Source: Bifidobacterium breve
Lineage (GTDB): Bacteria > Bacteroidota > Bacteroidia > Flavobacteriales > Flavobacteriaceae
Reading direction: 5' to 3'
Assembly (NCBI GenBank): GCA_943323545.2
Contig: CALPIE020000009.1
Span: 1 to 37,660, forward strand
DNA: 37,660 nucleotides
Positions 24,615 through 33,032 of this stretch are shown here, piece by piece (the stretch's first letter is position 1; every line of letters starts with the position of its first letter). A model generated the notes under the pieces. That model ran no database searches, was not told the DNA's origin, and worked only from the letters and a program-made list of their open reading frames with translations. Both the position numbers and the translations under genes were made by a program.

Positions 24615-26719
24615 TGGCAAAAAAAAGTATTAAAGTAGCTTTAATTGGCAATCCGAATACTGGAAAAACTTCGGTATTCAACCAACTTACTGGTTTACAC
24701 CAACAAGTAGGTAATTACCCTGGAATTACAGTTGAAAAGAAAATCGGAACTTGTAAATTAGCAAACAATTGTAATGCAACAATTCTTGATTTACCAGGAA
24801 CTTACAGCCTAAATGCTAGTTCTATTGATGAAAATGTGGTTATCGAATTGCTCTTAAATAAAAAAGACGAAAACTTCCCTGATGTAGCGGTTGTAATTAC
24901 AGAAGTTGAAAATTTGAAGCGGAATTTACTGCTTTTTACCCAAATAAAAGATTTAGAAATCCCTACAATTTTGGTCATTAATATGAGTGACCGAATGAAA
25001 TTAAAAGGTATCGAATTAGATATTCCTTTTTTAGAAACAGCTTTAAAAACAAAAATTGCATTAGTAAGTTCTAGAAAAAATATTGGAATTGAAAAAATTA
25101 AGGAATTAATTCTTAATTATGAATCGCTTTCTACTGAACCTTGTTTAAACGCATCATCAATTGATCAAGACTATTTTGATAGACTAAAACGTGCCTTCCC
25201 TAACCAATTGGTTTATAAACTTTGGTTGGTTATAACACAAGATGTAAATTTCTTAAATTTAGACCGAAATGAAATAAAAAGTTCTTTTACTAAATCGCAT
25301 GCCGATTTAAAAAGATTGCAACAAAAAGAAACCATTAAAAGATATCAATTTATAAATGATACTTTAAAAATTGGACAAAAAATTGATGCTGCTAAAGCCA
25401 CTAACATAAGAGCAAAGCTTGACAGGGTATTAACTCATAAAGTATTTGGCTATTTGATTTTCTTCTTTATATTATTTGGTATTTTTCAATCGATATTTGA
25501 ATGGTCTAAAATTCCAATGGATTTTATTGACACTTCTTTTGCCAACTTAGCTGCTTACTCAAAAAATCAACTCCCTGCGGGTGAATTTACAAATTTAATT
25601 AGTGAAGGAATTATTCCGGGTATTGGCGGAATATTAATCTTTATCCCACAAATTGCTTTCTTGTTTTTATTCATTTCAATACTTGAAGAAAGTGGTTACA
25701 TGAGTCGTGTTGTATTTTTGATGGATAAAATAATGCGAAAATTTGGACTTTCTGGTAAAAGTATAGTGCCATTGATTTCAGGTACAGCTTGTGCGATTCC
25801 AGCCATTATGGGCGCTCGGAATATAGAAAATTGGAAAGAACGATTAATCACTATTTTAGTTACTCCTTTTACGACTTGTTCTGCCCGATTACCTGTTTAT
25901 GCTATTTTAATTGCTTTGATTATTCCTGAAGAAAAAGTATTAGGATTTATGAGTTTACAAGGATTAACTTTAATGATTCTGTATCTTTTAGGCTTTGGAA
26001 TGGCAATCATTTCGGCTTTTATTTTAAATAGAATACTTCAAATAAAATCGAAATCCTACTTTGTAGTTGAAATGCCGAGTTATAAAATTCCGCTTTTTAA
26101 AAACGTCGGAATTAATGTTTTAGAAAAAACAAAATCATTTGTATTTGGTGCAGGTAAAATTATCCTAGCCATTTCAATCCTATTATGGTTTTTAGGATCT
26201 CATGGCCCAAAAAAAGATTTTGGAAAATCAGATATTATAGTTCAAAAACAAGTCAAAGAAAGTAATATAAAATATAGCCCAAAAGAAATAGAAAATCAAA
26301 TAAACGCCTATAAATTGGAACATTCTTATATCGGAATTATAGGAAAAACAATAGAACCTGCAATTAAACCTTTGGGTTACGATTGGAAAATTGGAATTGC
26401 AGTAGTAAGTTCATTTGCTGCTCGTGAAGTTTTTGTTGGCACTTTAGCTACTATTTATAGTGTAGAAAGTCAAAGCGATGATGAAGCAACTATAAAAGAA
26501 CAGATGAAAAATGAAGTTAGAGAAGATGGCTCCCCATTATTCGATTTTCCGACAGGCGTTTCATTGTTACTTTTTTATGCTTTCGCCATGCAATGTGTAA
26601 GTACTTTGGCTATTGTAAAAAAAGAAACAAATAGTTGGAAATGGCCCATTATTCAATTGGTATTTATGAGTGGGTTTGCTTACTTAATTGCTTTAATTGC
26701 TTATCAAGTTTTAAAATAA
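24614..26719 (+). CDS. feoB: Ferrous iron transporter FeoB
   Basis: FeoB is the inner-membrane ferrous iron permease with a G-protein domain. The 701-residue protein has G1 GNPNTGKT at residues 12-19, switch region NYPGITVEKKIG, G3 DLPG at 59-62 and G4 NMSD at 123-126. The membrane part has the Gate motifs GTACAIPAIMGARN and TTCSARLPVYAILI and the late AAREVFVGTLATIYS. Its length is at the short end of the normal range. The feoA-feoB pair is intact. A separate FeoC is not visible; a small Cys-rich protein encoded at 29142 may be the accessory partner. Confidence 0.97.
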   Translation: MAKKSIKVALIGNPNTGKTSVFNQLTGLHQQVGNYPGITVEKKIGTCKLANNCNATILDLPGTYSLNASSIDENVVIELLLNKKDENFPDVAVVITEVENLKRNLLLFTQIKDLEIPTILVINMSDRMKLKGIELDIPFLETALKTKIALVSSRKNIGIEKIKELILNYESLSTEPCLNASSIDQDYFDRLKRAFPNQLVYKLWLVITQDVNFLNLDRNEIKSSFTKSHADLKRLQQKETIKRYQFINDTLKIGQKIDAAKATNIRAKLDRVLTHKVFGYLIFFFILFGIFQSIFEWSKIPMDFIDTSFANLAAYSKNQLPAGEFTNLISEGIIPGIGGILIFIPQIAFLFLFISILEESGYMSRVVFLMDKIMRKFGLSGKSIVPLISGTACAIPAIMGARNIENWKERLITILVTPFTTCSARLPVYAILIALIIPEEKVLGFMSLQGLTLMILYLLGFGMAIISAFILNRILQIKSKSYFVVEMPSYKIPLFKNVGINVLEKTKSFVFGAGKIILAISILLWFLGSHGPKKDFGKSDIIVQKQVKESNIKYSPKEIENQINAYKLEHSYIGIIGKTIEPAIKPLGYDWKIGIAVVSSFAAREVFVGTLATIYSVESQSDDEATIKEQMKNEVREDGSPLFDFPTGVSLLLFYAFAMQCVSTLAIVKKETNSWKWPIIQLVFMSGFAYLIALIAYQVLK

Positions 26720-26802
26720 CCTAATCAAATGTTAAAGTTTTATTCTCTTCTATTAAAAATCAAATAGTTATAAAAATGGGTTAAAAATAACATTATTTTT
26801 AA

Positions 26803-26856
26803 TTTGTCTAAATAAAAATTAGGTTTATTTTTGCAGCGTAGAATAAATCTAAATAA
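26803..26856 (+). promoter_or_regulatory. Promoter and candidate operator of the FecA-like receptor
   Basis: A -33 TTTG (26803-26806) and a -7 TATTTTTG (26826-26833) are separated by 19 bases, a textbook Bacteroidota promoter. TCTAAATAA occurs twice: at 26807-26815 between the two boxes, and at 26848-26856 just before the ATG. The same nine bases occur upstream of feoA. This suggests shared metal-dependent control. Confidence 0.6.
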
Positions 26857-26858
26857 GA

Positions 26859-29087
26859 ATGAATTACTTTAAATTAGCAATTGTTTTGCTATTAACGTCA
26901 TCTGTTTTTGGTCAAAAACAGAACAGTTCAAATGACTCCATAACTAAATTAGAAACGGTTGTTATTGAAATTAAACAACAAAGTCCTGAAAGATTACCTG
27001 AAATTAAAGACAATGTTTTATTTTCTGGAAAAAAAAATGAGGTATTAAAACTATCAAGCTTAAATGCCAATTTATCTAACAACAATGCACGAGAAGTATT
27101 TGCTAGAATTCCAGGTATTACTGTTTGGGAAAATGAAGGCTCTGGATTACAAATAAATATTGGCGCACGCGGATTGAGTCCAAATAGAAGTTGGGAATTC
27201 AACACACGCCAAAACGGTGTAGATATTTCGGCTGATGTTTTTGGCTATCCAGAAGCTTATTATAATCCGCCTTTAGAAGCTGTTGAAAGCATTCAAATTG
27301 TTCGTGGTGGTGCGTCATTACAATTCGGTCCCCAATTTGGCGGAATGGTAAATTATGTTTTAAAACTAGAAAAAGAGAAACCCTTTTCATTTGAAACTCA
27401 AAACACTGTCGGCAATTATGGATTATTAAGTTCTTTTAATGCCATTGGTGGAAAATATAAAAAATGGTCTTACTACCTGTATAATCATTCTAGAAGTTCA
27501 AAAGGGTGGCGCGAAAACAATCGATTTCAAGCAAGAAATACACATGCGTTTATTGAATACCGATTCACAGAAAAAACTAAAATTGCTGCCGAATACACAA
27601 ATTCTGTTTATGAAATGCAACAACCTGGTGGATTAACCGATGTTCAATTTAACGCAAACCCAAGACAATCTTTTAGAGAACGAAACTGGTTTGGAGTGCC
27701 ATGGAATATTTTTTCTGTCAATTTTGACACAAAAGTTAGTGCCAATTTTGACGTAAATGTAAAAGCATTCGGTCTTATTGGTGAAAGAAACAGTGTTGGA
27801 TTTACAAGTGCCGCAAATATTGAAGATGTAATAAATACTTCCACAAATCAATATGCAAATAGACGTGTTGATATTGAAAAATATAACAATATTGGACTTG
27901 AAAATCGCAATATTATACGCTACAAATTTGGTGAATTAAACCAAAATCTTGCCTTTGGAGTTCGGTTATATAAAGCAAAAACAGAACGTTTTCAAAAAGG
28001 AAAAGGCTCTACTGGAAGTGATTTTGATATCTTAATAGAAGGAAATTTCCCAACTGAATTAGAATTCAACACAAAAAATATTGCCTTGTTCGCAGAAAAT
28101 CAATTTAAAATTTCTAATCAATTTAGTGTCACTCCCGGAATTCGTTTTGAATATATAAACTCAACTGCAAAAGGTCGAATAGATATTGTTTCTGGAAATA
28201 ACATTTCTATCGAAAATCAAACAATAACCCGAAACAAACCTCTTTTCGGAATTGGATTAGAATACAAATGGATGAAAACAAATTTTTATGCTAATATTTC
28301 TCAAGCATTTAGACCCGTGTTGTTTAGTGATATTACCCCTTCTGCTGTAATTGATGTTATAGATCCAAACTTAAAAGACGCAAGTGGTTTTAATGCCGAC
28401 TTAGGTTATCGTGGTGTTTACAATGGTTATATCAATTTTGATGTAAGTGTATTTTATCTAAGTTATAATAACCGTGTTGGAGGTATAAAACAGTTTATAA
28501 ATAATGACCCAACTCAAGGTACTTATTTGTTTAGAACTAATTTAGGGGAAACACGCAATAAAGGGATTGAAACTTTTATCGATTTAAACATTACTAAAAT
28601 GGTTGGAATTGATAAACCATACGGAAACTTAGATGTATTTGCCTCTATGTCCTTTATTGATAGCAAATATGTCGATTTTAAAACAACTTCCTTATCGGGC
28701 TCAGCTCCCAATATTGTCATTTCGGAAACTAATTTGTCGGGGAATAGAGTTGAAAATGCGCCTCGTTATATTCATAATTTCGGAATGTCTTGGGGCAATA
28801 ATAATTTTTCGGCCACCGTTCAATATAAAATGTCTGGAAAAATTTTTACAGATGCAAATAATACTATTACGCCTTCCGTAAATGGGCAAACTGGAGAATT
28901 AGAAAAGTATCAAATTGTTGATTTTTCTTCGGAATATAAATTTTTAAAACATTATAATATTCGTGGTGGCGTTAATAATATAATGGATAAAAGCTACGCA
29001 ACTCGTAGATCGAGTGGTTATCCTGGTCCTGGTATTTTACCTGGCGAAGGCAGAACATTTTATATTTCTATTGGCGCAAAATTTTAA
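26859..29087 (+). CDS. fecA: TonB-dependent receptor, FecA-like (ferric citrate/siderophore type)
   Basis: The 742-residue outer-membrane receptor has a signal peptide (1-19, ending SSVFGQ), a plug domain (about 60-165) and a beta-barrel to the C-terminal aromatic residue (RTFYISIGAKF). Plug signatures include IGARGLSPNRSWEFNTRQNG, DISADVFGYPEAYYNPPLEA and IQIVRGGASLQFGPQFGG. These resemble Fe(III)-dicitrate receptor FecA more than SusC-type transporters. It has no N-terminal carboxypeptidase-like repeat and no FecR-interacting domain. Its promoter shares a motif with feoA. The substrate is inferred from family and context. Confidence 0.88.
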   Translation: MNYFKLAIVLLLTSSVFGQKQNSSNDSITKLETVVIEIKQQSPERLPEIKDNVLFSGKKNEVLKLSSLNANLSNNNAREVFARIPGITVWENEGSGLQINIGARGLSPNRSWEFNTRQNGVDISADVFGYPEAYYNPPLEAVESIQIVRGGASLQFGPQFGGMVNYVLKLEKEKPFSFETQNTVGNYGLLSSFNAIGGKYKKWSYYLYNHSRSSKGWRENNRFQARNTHAFIEYRFTEKTKIAAEYTNSVYEMQQPGGLTDVQFNANPRQSFRERNWFGVPWNIFSVNFDTKVSANFDVNVKAFGLIGERNSVGFTSAANIEDVINTSTNQYANRRVDIEKYNNIGLENRNIIRYKFGELNQNLAFGVRLYKAKTERFQKGKGSTGSDFDILIEGNFPTELEFNTKNIALFAENQFKISNQFSVTPGIRFEYINSTAKGRIDIVSGNNISIENQTITRNKPLFGIGLEYKWMKTNFYANISQAFRPVLFSDITPSAVIDVIDPNLKDASGFNADLGYRGVYNGYINFDVSVFYLSYNNRVGGIKQFINNDPTQGTYLFRTNLGETRNKGIETFIDLNITKMVGIDKPYGNLDVFASMSFIDSKYVDFKTTSLSGSAPNIVISETNLSGNRVENAPRYIHNFGMSWGNNNFSATVQYKMSGKIFTDANNTITPSVNGQTGELEKYQIVDFSSEYKFLKHYNIRGGVNNIMDKSYATRRSSGYPGPGILPGEGRTFYISIGAKF

Positions 29088-29100
29088 TAATAAAAACATA

Positions 29101-29130
29101 AAAAGGCTCTCAATATAACGAGAACCTTTT
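29101..29130 (+). terminator. Terminator after the FecA-like receptor
   Basis: AAAAGGCTCTC (29101-29111) pairs with GAGAACCTTTT (29120-29130) with one mismatch, around an eight-base loop. The last T of the stem begins the -7 box of the next gene. Confidence 0.7.
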
Positions 29131-29137
29131 ACATTTG
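29130..29137 (+). promoter_or_regulatory. -7 box TACATTTG for the FeoB-associated Cys-rich gene
   Basis: TACATTTG ends four bases before the ATG at 29142, so the transcript would be essentially leaderless. The box abuts the terminator stem. Confidence 0.45.
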
Positions 29138-29141
29138 TACA

Positions 29142-29267
29142 ATGAATTATCAAACTATATTAGTTTACATTTCACTGAGCTTAGCAATTTTTTTTCTGGT
29201 TAGAAAGTTTTTTTGGAAACCAAAATCAAAAAAAAATTGCGGAGATGACGATTGCGGCTGTCATTAA
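29142..29267 (+). CDS. FeoB-associated Cys-rich membrane protein (41 aa)
   Basis: The product begins MNYQTILVYISLSLAIFFLV, a single membrane helix, then a basic stretch (RKFFWKPKSKKN), and ends CGDDDCGCH with three cysteines and a terminal His. This small layout is that of the FeoB-associated Cys-rich family (PF12669 type). Members are usually encoded next to feoB and may play a FeoC-like or metal-sensing role. Here a receptor gene lies between. The stop overlaps the convergent 131-residue protein gene by four bases. Confidence 0.82.
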   Translation: MNYQTILVYISLSLAIFFLVRKFFWKPKSKKNCGDDDCGCH

Positions 29268-29659
29268 TCGTGATAATTGATTTTGACAAATTGTTTTTTA
29301 GCTTCCATAATTTGTCCATCTTTAGGATAAGGAAAAACAGTAATGCTTTTTATACTATTTGAATTTTTAGGCAAATAATTAGTGAACCATTTTATGTTTT
29401 CATCTGAATTATTAAAATTCAATAATAACGTTTTTTCTTCAACTATTTTTTTGTCTTTATAAACTTCAATTTCAATTGAAACCTCACCAGCCCACATACA
29501 AGATACGTTTTCTGGACAACGTGAATCATCAAAAACACGTTTAAGTCTTAAATGGTATCCTTTTTTTGGAATACATTTTTTAGAAGTTATTTTAATTTCG
29601 CTTTGTGCAAACAAAGTAGCACTAAATACTAAAATTAGAATCATTACTACTTTTTTCAT
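29264..29659 (-). CDS. Secreted protein with SRCP-x3-SCMWAGE motif, third gene of the mntH-dtxR operon
   Basis: The 131-residue protein has a signal peptide (about 1-19, ending LFAQ) and a mature domain with three cysteines: C34 upstream, and the pair in DDSRCPENVSCMWAGE. Proteins with an SRCP-V-C-WAG motif are common in Bacteroidota but I know of no assigned function. The predicted location is the periplasm. It starts nine bases after the dtxR stop, so it is likely co-transcribed with mntH and dtxR. This suggests a role linked to metal supply or stress, by context only. Confidence 0.82.
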   Translation of the reverse strand: MKKVVMILILVFSATLFAQSEIKITSKKCIPKKGYHLRLKRVFDDSRCPENVSCMWAGEVSIEIEVYKDKKIVEEKTLLLNFNNSDENIKWFTNYLPKNSNSIKSITVFPYPKDGQIMEAKKQFVKINYHD

Positions 29660-29668
29660 AAATTAAAA

Positions 29669-30322
29669 TTACTTTATTTTAAGGTATAAATTACTTGCAA
29701 TTTTATTAGAAATAGTTATTTCGTTATCATTAACTTTAATTCTTAGGGATAAGTCGAACTCTTCTTTTGAAATAAATTCAATTTTTGAGCCCAACGCAAT
29801 TCCTTGTTTGTCAAGGTATTTCAAAAATTCTGAAGACGTATCTTTAACGCCAACGCAAATTCCAATTTTACTTTCTTTTAAATCAGAAAGTAACAACTGT
29901 TCTTTTTTTAATATTTTCCCGTTAGCATCTGGAATTGGATCACCATGAGGATCTTCGGTTGGATTATCAAGAAAATCATCTAATTTATTTATCAATTTAT
30001 CCGATTTTATATGTTCCAATTGTTCTGCAATATCATGTACTTCATCCCATGAAAAATCTAATTTTTCAACTAAAAAAACTTCCCATAACCTATGTTTCCT
30101 TACAATCATTTTAGCCGATAAATTCCCTTTCTCAGTAAGCGAAACCCCTTGGTATTTTATATAATTTACCAAATCTTTTTCAGCCAGTTTCTTCAACATA
30201 TCAGTAACCGATGATGCTTTTGTCTCCATTTTCTCAGCTATTGCATTGGTGCTAACTTCTGAATTTATTGTAGTGGTAAGATGGTATATTGTTTTGAGAT
30301 AATTCTCTTCTGATAAAGTCAT
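29669..30322 (-). CDS. dtxR: DtxR/MntR family metal-dependent repressor
   Basis: The 217-residue regulator has an N-terminal winged helix (residues 1-70: SEENYLKTIYHL, STNAIAEKMETKASSVTDML). A dimerisation and metal-binding domain follows with H77 and E81 (KHRLWEVFLVE), H96, E100, E103 and H104 (VHDIAEQLEH), then PHGDPIP. A C-terminal SH3/FeoA-like domain spans about 145-217. DtxR proper has Met10 and Cys102 at two ligand positions. Here they align to N7 and E100, and the Glu is the MntR choice. Metal preference (iron or manganese) is therefore unclear. It lies 15 bases downstream of mntH. The likely operator is the palindrome at 32262-32279. Confidence 0.93.
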   Translation of the reverse strand: MTLSEENYLKTIYHLTTTINSEVSTNAIAEKMETKASSVTDMLKKLAEKDLVNYIKYQGVSLTEKGNLSAKMIVRKHRLWEVFLVEKLDFSWDEVHDIAEQLEHIKSDKLINKLDDFLDNPTEDPHGDPIPDANGKILKKEQLLLSDLKESKIGICVGVKDTSSEFLKYLDKQGIALGSKIEFISKEEFDLSLRIKVNDNEITISNKIASNLYLKIK

Positions 30323-30337
30323 ATTATTTTAGGATAA

Positions 30338-32209
30338 TTAATTCTTAACAATAAACAATGGTATCGAAATTTTATGTCGTAATTTATCTACTGTTGTTCC
30401 AAAAAGTAAGTCTTTAAAACCAGTATGTCCATGAGTACCCATAACTAAAATATCAAAATCTTCTTCGTTTACTATAATTGGAATAGCCTTATTTGGTTTT
30501 CCAAATCCAAGTTTGACATCAACTTTAAATCCTTTATTTGTCAACAAATATTGATATTCTAATAATAATTTTTCATCTATTGTAGTTTCATGATCGTCAA
30601 TATTTCCGCCGTAAATCATTGCCCCTACAGTTTCTACAACATGTATTAAAGTATAATTAGCTTCTTTTCCTCCCAATTCAAAAGCGCTATTTATTGCTAT
30701 TTGATCTGCGTCAGAAAAATCAATAGCTATGGCAATTTTCTTTTTACTGTAGGCTTCAACTTTAGAAAAATTCAACTCAAAATTGTGCGGTAAATGACTT
30801 TGGATATTGTGTTTTGCTTTTGTAATAAATGGTTTGAAAACAATATAAAGTAACAAAATTAAAAAACAGATTGCTAATGGTACTACTGTAAACCATAAAA
30901 CTATCGGATTACTAGATGTTTCTAACCAACCTCGAATTTCATTAAAAACCAATTTGGCATTCAAACTAACAATTATTAAAGCTACTATCCATGAGGCAAT
31001 TTGTGTGGTTTTTCTAATATGAAATCCTCTCATTTTTGACTTATCACTAACGAAATGGATTAACGGAATTATAGCAAATCCCAATTGTAAACTTAAAATA
31101 ACCTGACTTAATATCAACATTTTTCCTGTTACGCTTTCGCCAAAAATTAAAATCACTATAACTGCTGGAACAATAGCAATTAATCGGGTAATAATTCTAC
31201 GAACCCAAGGTTGAATTCTCAAATTTAAATACCCTTCCATGATAATTTGTCCAGCTAATGTCCCTGTAATTGTAGAGCTTTGTCCTGCTGCAATTAAGGC
31301 AACTGCAAATAATATTGGTGCCCATTTTGTACCTAACATTGGTGCCAAAAGCTGGTGTGCATCTTGAATTTCGGCTACATCAAACAATCCGTTTTTATAA
31401 AAAGTAGCTGCTGCTAAAATCAATATAGCGGCATTAACAAAAAAAGCCAAATTCAAAGCAATAGTGCTGTCTATAAAATTGTATTTTATTGCTTGTTTGA
31501 TTCCTTTAACACTTCGATCAAATTTACGTGTTTGAACTAAAGACGAATGCAAATACAAATTATGAGGCATAACAGTTGCCCCAATAATTCCAATTGCAAT
31601 ATATAAAGCGGCTTCACTTGGCAAACTCGGAATTAATCCAGTTATTACTTTACCAACCTCTGGTTGGGCAAAAATCATTTCAAAAATAAATGAGACTCCA
31701 ATGATTAAAACCAATGAAATTATAAAAGCCTCCATTTTTCGCATACCTCTATTGATTAAAAACAAGAGTAAAAATGTATCTAAAACTGTTATAATTACAC
31801 CATTAATCAACGAAATATCGAAAAGTAAATTAAGTCCAATTGCCATTCCTAAAACCTCTGCTAAATCACAAGCAGCTATAGCAATTTCTGCCAAAAAATA
31901 AAGAATGTAATTGATGAATTTTGAATACGTTTCTCGTGAAGCTTGAGCCAAATCACGCTGTGTTACAATTCCCAATCGAGCACTCAAACTTTGTAATAAC
32001 AAAGCCATAATGTTACTCATTAATAATACCCAAAGTAAGGAATACCCAAACTGACTTCCTCCTGCTAAATCGGTTGCCCAGTTTCCTGGATCCATATATC
32101 CTACACTTATTAGATAAGCTGGACCAAGAAAGGCTAATATTTTTCTAAATCGCGATTTTTTGTTTTCGGTTGAAATCGATTGATTTACTTCTTCAAGTGA
32201 TTTGCTCAT
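30338..32209 (-). CDS. mntH: Nramp-family Mn2+/Fe2+ transporter fused to a universal stress domain
   Basis: Residues 1-460 are an Nramp proton-coupled divalent metal transporter. The metal-site motif of helix 1 is DPGN (40-43) and that of helix 6 is MPHN (214-217), and both are intact. About eleven membrane helices follow the family pattern. Residues about 488-623 form a cytoplasmic UspA domain (KKIAIAIDFSDADQIAINSA to VMGTHGHTGFKDLLFGTTVD), whose GxxGH-type loop is typical of ATP-binding Usp proteins. The fusion may let nucleotide or stress state modulate transport. It heads an operon with dtxR and a secreted Cys protein. Confidence 0.95.
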   Translation of the reverse strand: MSKSLEEVNQSISTENKKSRFRKILAFLGPAYLISVGYMDPGNWATDLAGGSQFGYSLLWVLLMSNIMALLLQSLSARLGIVTQRDLAQASRETYSKFINYILYFLAEIAIAACDLAEVLGMAIGLNLLFDISLINGVIITVLDTFLLLFLINRGMRKMEAFIISLVLIIGVSFIFEMIFAQPEVGKVITGLIPSLPSEAALYIAIGIIGATVMPHNLYLHSSLVQTRKFDRSVKGIKQAIKYNFIDSTIALNLAFFVNAAILILAAATFYKNGLFDVAEIQDAHQLLAPMLGTKWAPILFAVALIAAGQSSTITGTLAGQIIMEGYLNLRIQPWVRRIITRLIAIVPAVIVILIFGESVTGKMLILSQVILSLQLGFAIIPLIHFVSDKSKMRGFHIRKTTQIASWIVALIIVSLNAKLVFNEIRGWLETSSNPIVLWFTVVPLAICFLILLLYIVFKPFITKAKHNIQSHLPHNFELNFSKVEAYSKKKIAIAIDFSDADQIAINSAFELGGKEANYTLIHVVETVGAMIYGGNIDDHETTIDEKLLLEYQYLLTNKGFKVDVKLGFGKPNKAIPIIVNEEDFDILVMGTHGHTGFKDLLFGTTVDKLRHKISIPLFIVKN

Positions 32210-32225
32210 TTTTAATAATTTACAG

Positions 32226-32233
32226 CAAATATA
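32226..32233 (-). promoter_or_regulatory. -7 box TATATTTG for mntH
   Basis: On the minus strand, 32233-32226 reads TATATTTG, with the mntH ATG at 32209 sixteen bases further. The palindrome at 32262-32279 would lie upstream of this promoter. Confidence 0.6.
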
Positions 32234-32241
32234 AAGATTTA

Positions 32242-32279
32242 TTTGATAAGAGTAAATTTTTATTTAGTTTTGTCTAAAT
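32242..32279 (+). promoter_or_regulatory. Promoter with embedded ATTTAG-N6-CTAAAT operator
   Basis: A -33 TTTG (32242-32245) and a -7 TAGTTTTG (32265-32272) are 19 bases apart. The -7 box lies wholly inside a perfect palindrome, ATTTAG-TTTTGT-CTAAAT (32262-32279). A dimeric repressor bound there would block this promoter. The DtxR-family protein encoded on the other side of mntH is the obvious candidate. This is inference from position and symmetry. Confidence 0.7.
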
Positions 32280-32287
32280 TTTAAGAA

Positions 32288-33031
32288 ATGAAAAAAATTC
32301 TACTAACACTTTTAATTTTAATTTCCATTCGAAGTGTATCTCAAATCAAAGATCCTATTCAAACTGACAGACCCGATCAAACAGAAACGCCTGCTATTGT
32401 TCCCAAAGGAATGTTTCAAGTAGAAACGGGTTTTTCTTTTCAAAAAAATGATTCTTCAAGTAAATTAAATACTTTGCCTTCTACACTTTGGAAATATGGT
32501 GTAAATGAGAATTTCGAGTTGCGATTGATCACAGAATTTGTTTCAGAAACCTTTAATGATGAAAAAAGTTCTGGATTAAATCCGATATTAATTGGCTGTA
32601 AAATAAAAATATCGGAGGAAAAAGGATTTTGGCCTAAAACTTCATTTATTGGTCATGTCTTAATTTCGAATGCTGCTTCATCAGGTTTTAAAACCGATTA
32701 TTATGCCCCTGAATTTCGATTCGTAATGCAACATACACTTTCCGAAAAAATTAGTTTTAGTTATAATTTAGGGGCTGAATGGGATGGTTTTTCTCCACAA
32801 CCCACATTTATTTATACCATTGCTTCGGGATATTCTTTTACTGATAGACTTGGTTCTTACATCGAACTATTTGGATTTGCTCCTCAAAAAGACAAAGCCA
32901 ATCATAGTTTTGATGGCGGAATTACCTATTTGATTAACAATAATTTTATGTTAGATTTGTCTTCTGGCATTGGTTTGACTAATAATGCTCCCGAAAACTA
33001 CGTTGCCATTGGCTTCTCTTTCAGAATTTAA
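32288..33031 (+). CDS. Outer-membrane beta-barrel protein, phenol-degradation MetA-like
   Basis: The 247-residue product has a signal peptide (1-19), then QTDRPDQTETPAIVPKGMFQ and a series of amphipathic strands ending in Phe-Arg-Ile (VAIGFSFRI). The QTDRPD-ET-P start and barrel pattern match the PF13557 (Phenol_MetA_deg) family, often annotated just as 'transporter'. The name does not imply phenol catabolism here. Its promoter carries the palindromic operator, and it is divergent from mntH. An outer-membrane channel for metal, or one induced by metal limitation, is a reasonable inference. crtY starts one base after its stop. Confidence 0.85.
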   Translation: MKKILLTLLILISIRSVSQIKDPIQTDRPDQTETPAIVPKGMFQVETGFSFQKNDSSSKLNTLPSTLWKYGVNENFELRLITEFVSETFNDEKSSGLNPILIGCKIKISEEKGFWPKTSFIGHVLISNAASSGFKTDYYAPEFRFVMQHTLSEKISFSYNLGAEWDGFSPQPTFIYTIASGYSFTDRLGSYIELFGFAPQKDKANHSFDGGITYLINNNFMLDLSSGIGLTNNAPENYVAIGFSFRI

Positions 33032-33032
33032 T

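Noticed and set aside
27199..27851. Minus-strand ORFs antisense to the FecA-like receptor
   Set aside because: The plus-strand frame is a complete TonB-dependent receptor, and these are shadows.
32985..33032. Upstream ATG for lycopene cyclase
   Set aside because: It lies inside the end of the outer-membrane protein gene. The ATG at 33033 gives the expected N-terminus with the dinucleotide-binding motif.
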